From NCBI GenBank assembly GCA_016550405.1, contig JABXGX010000300.1, positions 1 to 6,242 on the forward strand: a stretch of DNA of 6,242 bases, written 5' to 3'. The notes beneath the pieces are model-generated. The model was not told the DNA's origin, made no database searches, and worked only from the letters and a program-made list of their open reading frames with translations. The position numbers were made by a program, and so were the translations under genes. Within the stretch, counting starts at the first letter, position 1; every line of letters begins with the position of its first letter. This document shows positions 1 through 5,674 of this stretch, piece by piece. The DNA is from an archaeon. Its GTDB lineage: Archaea; Asgardarchaeota; Hermodarchaeia; Hermodarchaeales; Hermodarchaeaceae.

Positions 1-58
1 TCCGCCATGTCTAGGATGCTTCCCGACATCCTAGAAACCCACGCGTTTTCCCTGGAGT
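1..58. repeat. 58-bp direct repeat, copy 1
   Basis: This stretch is identical, base for base, to 176-233 and may continue left beyond the window. It contains a perfect 9-bp inverted repeat (TCTAGGATG at 10-18, CATCCTAGA at 27-35) with an 8-nt loop, so transcripts of either strand could fold a hairpin. No T-tract follows the stem on either strand, so it is not a classical U-tract terminator. No transposase or CRISPR-like spacing accompanies it. A REP-like intergenic element, or a conserved 3' gene flank copied by duplication, are the two readings I favour. Confidence 0.9.
10..35. repeat. hairpin in repeat copy 1
   Basis: A perfect 9-bp stem (10-18 with 27-35) encloses the 8-nt loop CTTCCCGA. 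The same hairpin recurs 175 bp downstream. It could act as an RNA 3'-end stabiliser or protein-binding site; the function is inferred. Confidence 0.75.
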
Positions 59-126
59 TGAGGTCTGGAAGGGTGGTGGTGGCGGGTACCACCGTAACCA
101 GCGTGAAGGAAGTGGTACAGGCAGAC
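59..126 (-). pseudogene. decayed copy of the 3' end of the small membrane-protein gene
   Basis: Positions 66-107 match 242-283 at 29 of 42 bases with no internal gap, and 10 of the 13 differences are transitions. The match weakens after that but seems to resume near 119-125 (295-301). Positions 242-301 encode the last membrane helix of the gene at 233-580. Read in the corresponding minus-strand frame, the copy gives SACTTSFTLVTVVPATTTLP where the intact gene has FALLFILMLILVATFVTILP. Many hydrophobic codons have become Ser, Thr or Pro, which would destroy the helix. A one-base length difference sits near the end, the stop is not retained, and a TAG interrupts the frame just upstream. I infer a degenerate partial duplicate. 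The match to the neighbouring gene is visible in the sequence; the pseudogene interpretation is inference. Confidence 0.5.
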
Positions 127-164
127 CTAAGCTAGAGGCTGGAAAAACTGAGATCTGCCTGTAC
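115..164. repeat. 11-bp perfect inverted repeat with 28-nt loop
   Basis: GTACAGGCAGA at 115-125 is the exact reverse complement of TCTGCCTGTAC at 154-164. The left arm overlaps the right arm of another 7-bp inverted repeat (AGGTCTG 61-67 with CAGACCT 122-128), so the two stems cannot form at the same time in one RNA. It could be a hairpin, the ends of a tiny palindromic element, or a protein site. Nothing in the sequence decides between these. Confidence 0.6.
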
Positions 165-175
165 GGGCGGTATAT

Positions 176-233
176 TCCGCCATGTCTAGGATGCTTCCCG
201 ACATCCTAGAAACCCACGCGTTTTCCCTGGAGT
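176..233. repeat. 58-bp direct repeat, copy 2
   Basis: Identical to 1-58, with starts 175 bp apart. Its hairpin stem is 185-193 with 202-210. Its right end, base 233, is the last base of the minus-strand TGA stop of the membrane-protein gene. On the transcribed strand of that gene the repeat is therefore the immediate 3' untranslated region. That placement suits a 3'-end processing or termination signal, although no U-tract follows the stem. Confidence 0.9.
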
Positions 234-580
234 CAAATTGGTGGAAGGATGGTGACGAAGGTTGCCACCAGGATCAGCATGAGAATGAACAGCAAGGCAA
301 AAAGAATAGACCAGAACCAGTTCTCCGTAATTCGATGTAGCAGCCAGCTGGCTGGACTCTGTGTCAGTTGGCTGAGAATGTTCTCGGATTCTGGTATCTG
401 CGGATAATATGAGATAGCGCATTGTGCATGAACCGTGGCTCGGGCTTGATCTGCAGGGCTTTGTAAAGGAATTGAGATTGCATGAAAGCCAAAATAGAGT
501 CCTGTAGGTAGTAGTAGTGCGAGTAAGAAGAGCGCCCAAGCCTGTTTGGTTGGCAGCAGTGTCGACTTTCGTCGAATCAT
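233..580 (-). CDS. small two-helix membrane protein, unrecognised family
   Basis: The 115-residue product has a basic N-terminus (MIRRK), a first membrane helix at about residues 14-36, a polar loop at about 37-87 with one Cys (C54), and a second very hydrophobic helix at about 88-112 that runs almost to the C-terminus. This suggests a membrane hairpin with both ends on the same side. I do not recognise the family and assign no function. ATG at 580 is preferred: GAGGG at 591-595 lies 10 nt upstream, and a minus-strand TATA-like TATTTATAG at 618-626 would place the transcript start near the ribosome site. An in-frame TTG at 589 is too close to GAGGG. The gene ends at the edge of the 58-bp repeat, and a decayed relative of its 3' end lies just beyond. 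Confidence 0.65.
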   Translation of the reverse strand: MIRRKSTLLPTKQAWALFLLALLLPTGLYFGFHAISIPLQSPADQARATVHAQCAISYYPQIPESENILSQLTQSPASWLLHRITENWFWSILFALLFILMLILVATFVTILPPI

Positions 581-617
581 GAGGTCCAATCCCTCAAAAT
601 TGCAGTCAGATTTTCAC

Positions 618-626
618 CTATAAATA
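618..626 (-). promoter_or_regulatory. TATA-like box of the membrane-protein gene
   Basis: On the minus strand this reads TATTTATAG, about 25-30 bp before the GAGGG ribosome site at 591-595. It implies a very short leader. It is assigned by position and composition only. Confidence 0.4.
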
Positions 627-672
627 CATAATGGTGAGGGCAGAAACTGAATTCTGTTAGTATAAATGTGTT

Positions 673-691
673 CTAAGAAGAGTATTCTTAG
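673..691. terminator. hairpin downstream of the radical SAM gene
   Basis: CTAAGAA at 673-679 pairs perfectly with TTCTTAG at 685-691 around a 5-nt loop. It begins 17 bp beyond the radical SAM stop codon, reading the minus strand. No U-tract follows, so termination is only a possibility. Confidence 0.3.
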
Positions 692-708
692 TTGGTAGGG
701 AGATATTT

Positions 709-1902
709 TTATTGATTCTTTTTCTGAATATAATCGACTTTGGGCAGTTTTGCAATACTGTAGGGCAATGTTGCATTATCAGGAATGGGATCGATATAGC
801 AATGACGAAATTCGGGATTTTGCATTCGGCAGTAATGGCTTCGATGTTTATAAGCAGGATGGTTGACCATTCGGACCCAGATATTCTTCAAAGGTTCGCG
901 ACGAATGTTGCCAAAGGATAGTGGGGTAAAATCACATGGTGTGACATCTCCATAGGCTGAAACATAATACTGGATATTTGCTGCAAGACAGCCTATTCCG
1001 GCAAAATTACCTTCAACGGAATTTTGCCAAGATTGGGAGGATAAGGGCGGTACTCTTTCTTGTTCGAATATCTTTGCTGAGAACTGATAGATTTCTTCCC
1101 GTTGATCTGGTGTTAACATTTCACTAACATCTTTAAGCATATTACCAGTAGGCACGCCATCAAATAGTATGTAATTTTGCACCCTTAATTTCTGAGCAAG
1201 TGAATACATTTTCTTATACATTTTTTTATCTGTGGCTGTTCGGGTGGCATAGGATGAGATTCCAACAAGAATTCCTTTTTCTTTTAATTTCTTGATTCCT
1301 TCTGTGGCTTTCTTAAAAAGTCCAGGCATTTTTCGTAAGGCATCATGTTCCTCGGGAGTGGGGCTGTCCAAACTAACAAAAACTGAATACATACTGGCTT
1401 CAGCTAACCTGTCCACATTTTCATCATTCAATAATAATCCATTTGTGAACATAATTGGCATGGCTTTCCTTTGATCGACATGTGCAATTAACTCGTAGAT
1501 GTCGCCTCGGGTTAGGGGCTCTCCTCCAGTAAATGCGATAATGGTGACCCCAAGGTTCTGGGCCTCGTCGATGAGTTGCTTTGCTTCTTCAGTGGATAGT
1601 TCCGGGACGTTTGGCTTTGCATGGCGGCCAGCACTGCAATGGACGCAATGGCACTGGCATCGATAGGTTACTGCAAATGTCATTGCAACGGGGATTCCAG
1701 TGGGACATAGATGAGACCGAATGAGTCCTTTGAGTGCTCGATATTGGGGGCGACTACCAACGGGTGGAGCAAATGTGTTCGCGACTCGTTTTCCTTTCCA
1801 TGTTCCTAATTTATCATATTTTTTGTAGAAATTCGCTTGTAGGAAAATCATAGGAATAAGCCGGAATTTCTCCAAAAGGGGATTGAGGATTCCAGTCCCC
1901 AT
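709..1902 (-). CDS. radical SAM protein with reduced SPASM/twitch-like C-terminus
   Basis: This 397-residue protein is a predicted S-adenosylmethionine radical enzyme. The [4Fe-4S] motif CX3CX2C is C82, C86, C89, with an extra Cys at 84; the SAM-contact motif GGEP is at 126-129. The C-terminal region has CX12GX4C (C305, G318, C323) and later C358 and C368. That is fewer than the seven Cys of a full SPASM domain, so one auxiliary cluster (twitch type) is more likely than two. The layout recalls PqqE, peptide-maturation and heme-synthesis (NirJ/AhbC/AhbD-like) enzymes, but no precursor peptide or heme gene is nearby, so the substrate is unknown. ATG at 1902 is chosen because GGAG (1908-1911) stands 5 nt before it. 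An in-frame ATG at 1980 would add 26 residues, with a weaker GGTG upstream. The gene is divergent from pyrG and has a palindrome in its leader. Confidence 0.88.
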   Translation of the reverse strand: MGTGILNPLLEKFRLIPMIFLQANFYKKYDKLGTWKGKRVANTFAPPVGSRPQYRALKGLIRSHLCPTGIPVAMTFAVTYRCQCHCVHCSAGRHAKPNVPELSTEEAKQLIDEAQNLGVTIIAFTGGEPLTRGDIYELIAHVDQRKAMPIMFTNGLLLNDENVDRLAEASMYSVFVSLDSPTPEEHDALRKMPGLFKKATEGIKKLKEKGILVGISSYATRTATDKKMYKKMYSLAQKLRVQNYILFDGVPTGNMLKDVSEMLTPDQREEIYQFSAKIFEQERVPPLSSQSWQNSVEGNFAGIGCLAANIQYYVSAYGDVTPCDFTPLSFGNIRREPLKNIWVRMVNHPAYKHRSHYCRMQNPEFRHCYIDPIPDNATLPYSIAKLPKVDYIQKKNQ

Positions 1903-1982
1903 TATTTCTCCATTTTCTTTCTTCTTGAAACTAATTAGTTTTATTCCTCGGAAAGTTAGATAATGTAACTCGATTGGCATAG

Positions 1983-2006
1983 ATTTACCACCATATCGTG
2001 GTAAAT
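1983..2006. promoter_or_regulatory. 24-bp palindromic operator candidate
   Basis: The arms ATTTACCAC (1983-1991) and GTGGTAAAT (1998-2006) are perfect reverse complements. The 6-bp centre CATATC is itself symmetrical apart from one pair. It lies about 20-40 bp from the TATA-like box at 2025-2036 on the radical SAM side, overlapping the expected transcript start of that gene. This suits repression by a dimeric helix-turn-helix protein. Operator function is inferred; the symmetry is seen. Confidence 0.55.
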
Positions 2007-2024
2007 ACTATATTGCACTATTTG

Positions 2025-2036
2025 TTTTATAAAAAA
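2025..2036. promoter_or_regulatory. symmetrical TATA-like box between radical SAM gene and pyrG
   Basis: TTTTATAAAAAA contains the self-complementary decamer TTTTATAAAA, so it could bind TBP for either direction. Rightward it predicts a pyrG transcript start near 2055-2060 and a leader of about 55-60 nt. Leftward it predicts a start near 2000, inside the palindrome at 1983-2006. Confidence 0.5.
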
Positions 2037-2114
2037 TGAATCTTTCAAATGAATGTTATGTAGGATGTTTCTTTTTACCGCTAGGCTTATTTAGTGGTTC
2101 GTAAAAGAGGAAAT

Positions 2115-3773
2115 ATGCCTAAGTTCATTTTTGTAACTGGCGGTGTTTTATCAGGAATAGGTAAAGGGCATACTACTGCTAGTATTGCCAAGTTATTACA
2201 ATTTCGTGGTTATGAGATAGATCTGGTTAAAATTGATCCCTACTTGAATGTGGATCCTGGAACCCTCAATCCTGTTGAACATGGAGAGCCTTTCATTACA
2301 GATCAGATCTTCGAGTTTAATCCTGCTCCAAGTTTTAATTATACTTCTGCGGAGGTGGACCAAGATTTTGGAACCTATGAACGGTTCATTGGGCGGGCGA
2401 TTCATCCGCGGAATAATATCACATCAGGTCAAGTCTATTTGAGTGTAATTTTGCAGGAGCGCTTGGGGACCTTTCTAGGGAAGACTGTCCAAATTATTCC
2501 TCACATCACAAATGAGATAAAACGGCGTCTACGAGATATTGGTGCTGCTATCAAGAATCTAGATGTTGTAATGATTGAAATTGGCGGGACCGTGGGTGAT
2601 ATTGAAGCCGCACCCTTTTTGGAAGCCATTCGTCAATTCCGACTCGAAGAACCTGCTTGTGATACCCTATTAGCGCATGTGACACTAGTTCCTCTGCTTG
2701 CCACGGTAGGGGAATTGAAAACAAAACCCACTCAACATTCAGTGAGACAACTCCAAGCATTGGGCTTACAACCAGATGTGATAATTGCTCGGAGTCCGGT
2801 GCCCCTAACCGAGGACGCCCGGCGAAAGATAGCCTCTTATAGCAACGTCATTCAAGAGGCAGTAATATCTAATCCTGATTTAAAGGAAATTTACCAACTA
2901 CCTCTGAAATTTTACGAGCAAGGATTAGACGCTATCATATTACAGCGCTTAGAAATGATGGCGCGCCCACCTGAGGGAATGGCTGCTTGGCAAGAAGTTG
3001 TCAATCAGTTCCTGAATCCAACCACTGAACTCAGAATTGCTATGCCGGGAAAATACGTTGCCATGACTGATACGTATGTTAGCATTACCGAGGCACTTCG
3101 TCATGCTGGGGCAAGTCAGGGTGCCAAGGTCACCATTGATACGGTTGACGCAGAAAAACTTGAAGGCGCAGAGAACGCTAAAGCGCAGCTATCTGCTTAT
3201 GATGGGATTCTCCTTACACCCGGATTTGGCACTCGTGGAACTGAAGGTATGATTCGTTCAGCTTGGATTGCTGTAGAAGAGGATTGGCCGTTCCTTGGCA
3301 TCTGCTTTGGAGCTCAACTCCTCTTTGTAGCTTTATGTCGGTATGCGTTAGGAATGAATAAAGCAAATAGCACGGAACTGAATCCGAAAACGCCTTTCCC
3401 TGTTGTAGATCTTCTTCCTGAACAAAAATCCATAGAAGAGAAAGGAGGCACAATGCGGCTAGCTGGACATCCTGTGTATATTAAACCCTCAACCAAACTG
3501 CGAAGCATCTATAAGAAGGCGCAAGTTCGTGAAAGGTTCCGACACCGCTACCATCTGATGTTAGATCCAGCCAAGAAAGCCCAAAAGGTGGGATTGACTG
3601 TTTCGGCTACGGATAAATCCGGGAAAATTATCAATGCCATCGAGATGTCCAATAAGTACTGGATGATTGGAGTCCAATATCATCCTGAATATTCTTCTCG
3701 ACCAGATCTCCCACATCCGCTGTACCATTCCTTCGTTGAAGCAATGCTCAAACGAAAGTCTACGAAGGAGTAA
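2115..3773 (+). CDS. pyrG: CTP synthase (glutamine-hydrolysing)
   Basis: The enzyme makes CTP from UTP with ATP and glutamine, in the cytosol. The 552 residues hold an N-terminal synthase domain (about 1-280) and a C-terminal class I glutamine amidotransferase domain (about 305-545). Visible are the P-loop GGVLSGIGKG (9-18, K17), K39, the metal ligands D84 and E155, the nucleotide-site motif KTKPTQHSV (202-210), the oxyanion loop PGFG, the catalytic triad C397, H523, E525, and GGTMRL (444-449). All key residues are present, so it should be active. The oddity is about 13 extra residues between T62 and D84 compared with E. coli PyrG. ATG at 2115 has AAGAGG 4 nt upstream and gives the usual MPKFIFVTGG start. 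A GTG at 2094 is in frame but lacks a ribosome site. The dCMP deaminase gene follows 40 bp later, probably co-transcribed. Confidence 0.96.
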   Translation: MPKFIFVTGGVLSGIGKGHTTASIAKLLQFRGYEIDLVKIDPYLNVDPGTLNPVEHGEPFITDQIFEFNPAPSFNYTSAEVDQDFGTYERFIGRAIHPRNNITSGQVYLSVILQERLGTFLGKTVQIIPHITNEIKRRLRDIGAAIKNLDVVMIEIGGTVGDIEAAPFLEAIRQFRLEEPACDTLLAHVTLVPLLATVGELKTKPTQHSVRQLQALGLQPDVIIARSPVPLTEDARRKIASYSNVIQEAVISNPDLKEIYQLPLKFYEQGLDAIILQRLEMMARPPEGMAAWQEVVNQFLNPTTELRIAMPGKYVAMTDTYVSITEALRHAGASQGAKVTIDTVDAEKLEGAENAKAQLSAYDGILLTPGFGTRGTEGMIRSAWIAVEEDWPFLGICFGAQLLFVALCRYALGMNKANSTELNPKTPFPVVDLLPEQKSIEEKGGTMRLAGHPVYIKPSTKLRSIYKKAQVRERFRHRYHLMLDPAKKAQKVGLTVSATDKSGKIINAIEMSNKYWMIGVQYHPEYSSRPDLPHPLYHSFVEAMLKRKSTKE

Positions 3774-3813
3774 GGGCAATAAGGTAGGAGATTGTACATA
3801 AGGTTTCACGAAA

Positions 3814-4329
3814 ATGCCAGATTCAAAAATTCCTGATGATGCTGGGTTGGTTCCCTCAAAAGATCAGCCTGGGCAAGAACGTCTCCGGCCATCAATTGAT
3901 AAATACTTCACTCAATTTGCAGACCTTGCCGCTACACGCTCGACCTGTGTTCGACGCCAGGTAGGTGCTGTCTTAGTTCGTGACAAGCATATCCTGGCAA
4001 CAGGTTATAATGGTGCCCCAATGAACACCAAACACTGTACCACGGAAACCTGTTTGCGATTGAAAACAGGTGTAAAACCCGGAGAACGACATGAGTTGTG
4101 TCGAGGTGTTCATGCAGAACAGAATGCAATCATTCAGTGTGCATTACATGGAGTGAGCAGTCGGGGAGCTACCTTGTATGTTACCCATTCCCCATGCACA
4201 ATCTGTGCTAAGATGCTCATTAATGCGGGTATTCAGCGTGTCGTTATTAAGCGCACATACCCTGATGAAGAAGGCATTAAAATGCTCAAGGATTCAGGGG
4301 TTACAATCGACTTCTTAGAAAAGAAGTGA
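3814..4329 (+). CDS. dCMP deaminase (ComEB-type cytidylate deaminase)
   Basis: This 171-residue zinc enzyme is predicted to deaminate dCMP to dUMP, the substrate for thymidylate synthase. The core fold runs from about residue 25 to 165. The zinc/catalytic motif HAE is at 100-102 (H100, proton shuttle E102), and PCTIC at 127-131 supplies C128 and C131. Further family landmarks are [20 protein letters not shown] (64-69), and the Cys/His-bearing stretch C75, C80, ELCRG (94-98) just before HAE, which in this family often forms a second metal site. The first 24 residues are a polar extension beyond the usual start. ATG at 3814 follows an in-frame stop at 3799; AAGGT about 9 nt upstream is a modest ribosome site. 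It lies 40 bp after pyrG, a metabolically sensible pair. dCTP/dTTP control is common in the family but cannot be judged here. Confidence 0.94.
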   Translation: MPDSKIPDDAGLVPSKDQPGQERLRPSIDKYFTQFADLAATRSTCVRRQVGAVLVRDKHILATGYNGAPMNTKHCTTETCLRLKTGVKPGERHELCRGVHAEQNAIIQCALHGVSSRGATLYVTHSPCTICAKMLINAGIQRVVIKRTYPDEEGIKMLKDSGVTIDFLEKK

Positions 4330-4334
4330 TGGAC

Positions 4335-4721
4335 TTAGCCCTGGGATTGAAACCGGCTTGCAGCTGTGGCGAGAAATTCACCTAGGGGGCGAAGATCTGT
4401 TTTTTCTTTGGCCATGACTAGGAAAATGAGTTGTTGTTCTCCTCCCACCATTATGATGAAATGGCGTTCGCCGTCGAGTAGAATTTGCCTCATGGGTCCT
4501 GAGTCGGTTTGCCCAATAACAACTTGAGCCGAGTGGGCAAGCGCTGCGGCATTTCCAGCAAGAAGATGGGGGTTCACACTAGGCGGCATCCGGTGTTCGA
4601 TCAGCAAGCCTTCTTGACTAATTATGGCCCATCCTTTTATTCCACGATGCTGTTCCAGCTCTGCTATAATTTCGCGAAGTATTTCTTCGTGATTTGCATC
4701 ATGGACTGTTGTTCTCGCCAT
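4335..4721 (-). CDS. Roadblock/LC7 domain protein
   Basis: The 128 residues form a single Roadblock/LC7 domain: helix at about 10-26, a GIKGWAIISQEGLLIEH strand pair (27-43), a central helix (50-68), strands with ILLDGERHFIIMV (80-92) and QLIFLVMAKE (97-106), then a closing helix (109-124). Relatives such as MglB and archaeal Roadblock proteins bind Ras-like small GTPases as dimers, acting as scaffold or GTPase regulator. No GTPase is encoded in this window, so the partner must be elsewhere or the protein works alone. No membrane segment or signal is seen. The start at 4721 has only a weak GAGATGA about 9 nt upstream. It converges on the dCMP deaminase with a 5-bp gap and diverges from the DUF3786 gene. 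Confidence 0.82.
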   Translation of the reverse strand: MARTTVHDANHEEILREIIAELEQHRGIKGWAIISQEGLLIEHRMPPSVNPHLLAGNAAALAHSAQVVIGQTDSGPMRQILLDGERHFIIMVGGEQQLIFLVMAKEKTDLRPLGEFLATAASRFQSQG

Positions 4722-4738
4722 CTCAGCTTGTCATCTCG

Positions 4739-4782
4739 AACCTCAGGTTAACTACTAACGCGCCAAATCATGCCTTAAAAGT
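4739..4782 (-). promoter_or_regulatory. promoter region of the Roadblock gene
   Basis: On the minus strand a CTTTTAAG box at 4774-4781 would place the transcript start near 4750. There the small perfect palindrome AACCT-C-AGGTT (4739-4749) lies between the promoter and the start codon. Both are weak, position-based calls. Confidence 0.3.
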
Positions 4783-4844
4783 ATCGGGAAATCCGCCAAA
4801 TGCGTAAAATTCGTTGCGAAAAGCCCATTTAGAAGACAGGCAGA

Positions 4845-4853
4845 CATAAAACC
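4845..4853 (+). promoter_or_regulatory. TATA-like box of the DUF3786 gene
   Basis: CATAAAACC lies about 25-30 bp before the predicted transcript start near 4872-4880. That leaves a leader of about 30 nt to the ATG at 4906 and would exclude the upstream GTG at 4855 as start. The box is flanked by ACAGG (4836-4840) and CCTGT (4852-4856), a 5-bp inverted repeat. Confidence 0.35.
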
Positions 4854-4905
4854 TGTGACCAACAAGTGTGCTTTTAACCCGCTTAACCTAGAAATGGTGG
4901 GAACC

Positions 4906-5502
4906 ATGGCTAAAATAGGAAGTTTTGATCGATGGACATGGGAAAAATGTAAAGATGTACTTTCGACCCTTCCAGGGCGCCTCGGGTTTCCAAAATCTGA
5001 TACACTTCAGTTCCTTGATCTCGAAGTGAGTCTTAAAGACGGGAGCATAACCGACTTAACACTTGGCAAATCTTTTGATCCTAAAATTGAATACGTTTTC
5101 TTTCTTCTTCATCAATACGCCAAGGCGGAAGAAACGCCCCTCACGCACGACTATATTAGCTATAAACAGATATCCGGAGGTCGGGTCTATTCCGCGGTAT
5201 TCGAAGGTCGTGCTGTCAAACCCATTGAAAATCTACTGGCGAGTACACCCGAGTTATTCAAAATGGCTGCCGAACGCCTCAATGGTGTCTCGGCAAAAAT
5301 TGGAGATCTAGCCTTTACGATTGCGGGCCTTCCCCTGGTTCCTTATACCTACGCAATTTGGGAGAGCGATGAAGAATTTCCTGCTCGCGCAAAGGTTTTT
5401 CTTGATAGATCTGCAGCAGCATATCTAGACGCGGAAGCTCACGCTCATCTGGCATCCTTAGTCACTTATCGTTTGCTGGCTATTGCCCGAACGCTGGGCT
5501 AA
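4906..5502 (+). CDS. DUF3786 domain protein
   Basis: The 198-residue protein matches DUF3786 as I remember it: a GGRVYS motif (91-96), a helix ending in ERLNG (123-127), and the signature LPLVPYTYAIWESDEEFPAR (142-161) followed by LDRSAAAYLDAEA (166-178). The family is of unknown function. In my recollection it occurs in anaerobic bacteria and archaea, often those with corrinoid or C1 metabolism, which agrees with the nearby mer gene but does not prove a link. No signal peptide, membrane helix or metal motif is seen, so it is probably cytosolic. ATG at 4906 is chosen because GGTGG (4896-4900) precedes it. GTG at 4855 and ATG at 4894 are in frame, but the extra residues look unlike the family start. 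Confidence 0.85.
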   Translation: MAKIGSFDRWTWEKCKDVLSTLPGRLGFPKSDTLQFLDLEVSLKDGSITDLTLGKSFDPKIEYVFFLLHQYAKAEETPLTHDYISYKQISGGRVYSAVFEGRAVKPIENLLASTPELFKMAAERLNGVSAKIGDLAFTIAGLPLVPYTYAIWESDEEFPARAKVFLDRSAAAYLDAEAHAHLASLVTYRLLAIARTLG

Positions 5503-5674
5503 TTCGAGCTCTGCATATTATCGACTGGTATCGATTATTTGTATAACTCAGGAAAAAAGAGTATATACAGTTTATAACAGTAATTATTATTGGGTTTGGG
5601 TGAGGAGATATTTTGCGTATTGCCCCAACCTATATATGTTATGCGGTATTGAGTATATATTAGGAGAGTTTTGT
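5503..5674 (+). promoter_or_regulatory. AT-rich leader region with tandem TATA-like boxes
   Basis: This 172-bp gap before the small gene holds several TATA-like sites: GTATATAC (5561-5568), TTTATAAC (5571-5578) and TATATATG (5631-5638). The last would give a transcript starting near 5660, just before the ribosome site GGAG (5663-5666). The earlier ones would give a longer transcript starting near 5590-5603 that carries a second ribosome-site-like GTGAGGAG (5600-5607). Confidence 0.4.
5613..5663 (+). CDS. possible 16-codon leader ORF
   Basis: A TTG start at 5613 stands 5 nt after AGGAG (5603-5607), part of a near-ideal GGTGAGGAG. The frame runs 16 codons (M/L-RIAPTYICYAVLSIY) and stops with TAG at 5661-5663, overlapping the GGAG ribosome site of the 83-residue gene. 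The arrangement would allow translational coupling. The TTG start, the small size and the overlap with a TATA-like box make it uncertain. Confidence 0.25.
   Translation: MRIAPTYICYAVLSIY

Noticed and set aside
61..128. tRNA-like element: 68 nt closed by a perfect 7-bp stem
   Set aside because: No T-arm GTTC motif, no anticodon arm of the right form on either strand, and part of the stretch aligns with the neighbouring gene's coding tail.
1..233. CRISPR array or insertion sequence ends
   Set aside because: Only two repeats, 58 bp long with a 117-bp spacer, no cas genes, no transposase, and the repeats are direct, not inverted.
186..539. 117-codon minus-strand frame overlapping the membrane-protein gene
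   Set aside because: Low-complexity, Ser/Thr-rich translation without domain character. The 233-580 frame has two clear membrane helices and a better start.
712..921. plus-strand frame opposite the radical SAM gene
   Set aside because: Antisense shadow of a well-supported gene with no ribosome site or domain character.
2094..2114. GTG start adding 7 residues to CTP synthase
   Set aside because: No ribosome site before it. ATG at 2115 has AAGAGG and matches the normal family N-terminus.
4855..4905. GTG start adding 17 residues to the DUF3786 protein
   Set aside because: It lies at or before the likely transcript start predicted from the TATA-like box at 4845-4853, and the extra residues are not family-like.
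5483..5674. 64-residue N-terminal extension of the 83-residue protein
   Set aside because: It overlaps the upstream gene, runs through the AT-rich promoter region, and gives Tyr/Cys-rich non-protein-like sequence. A strong ribosome site precedes the internal ATG.
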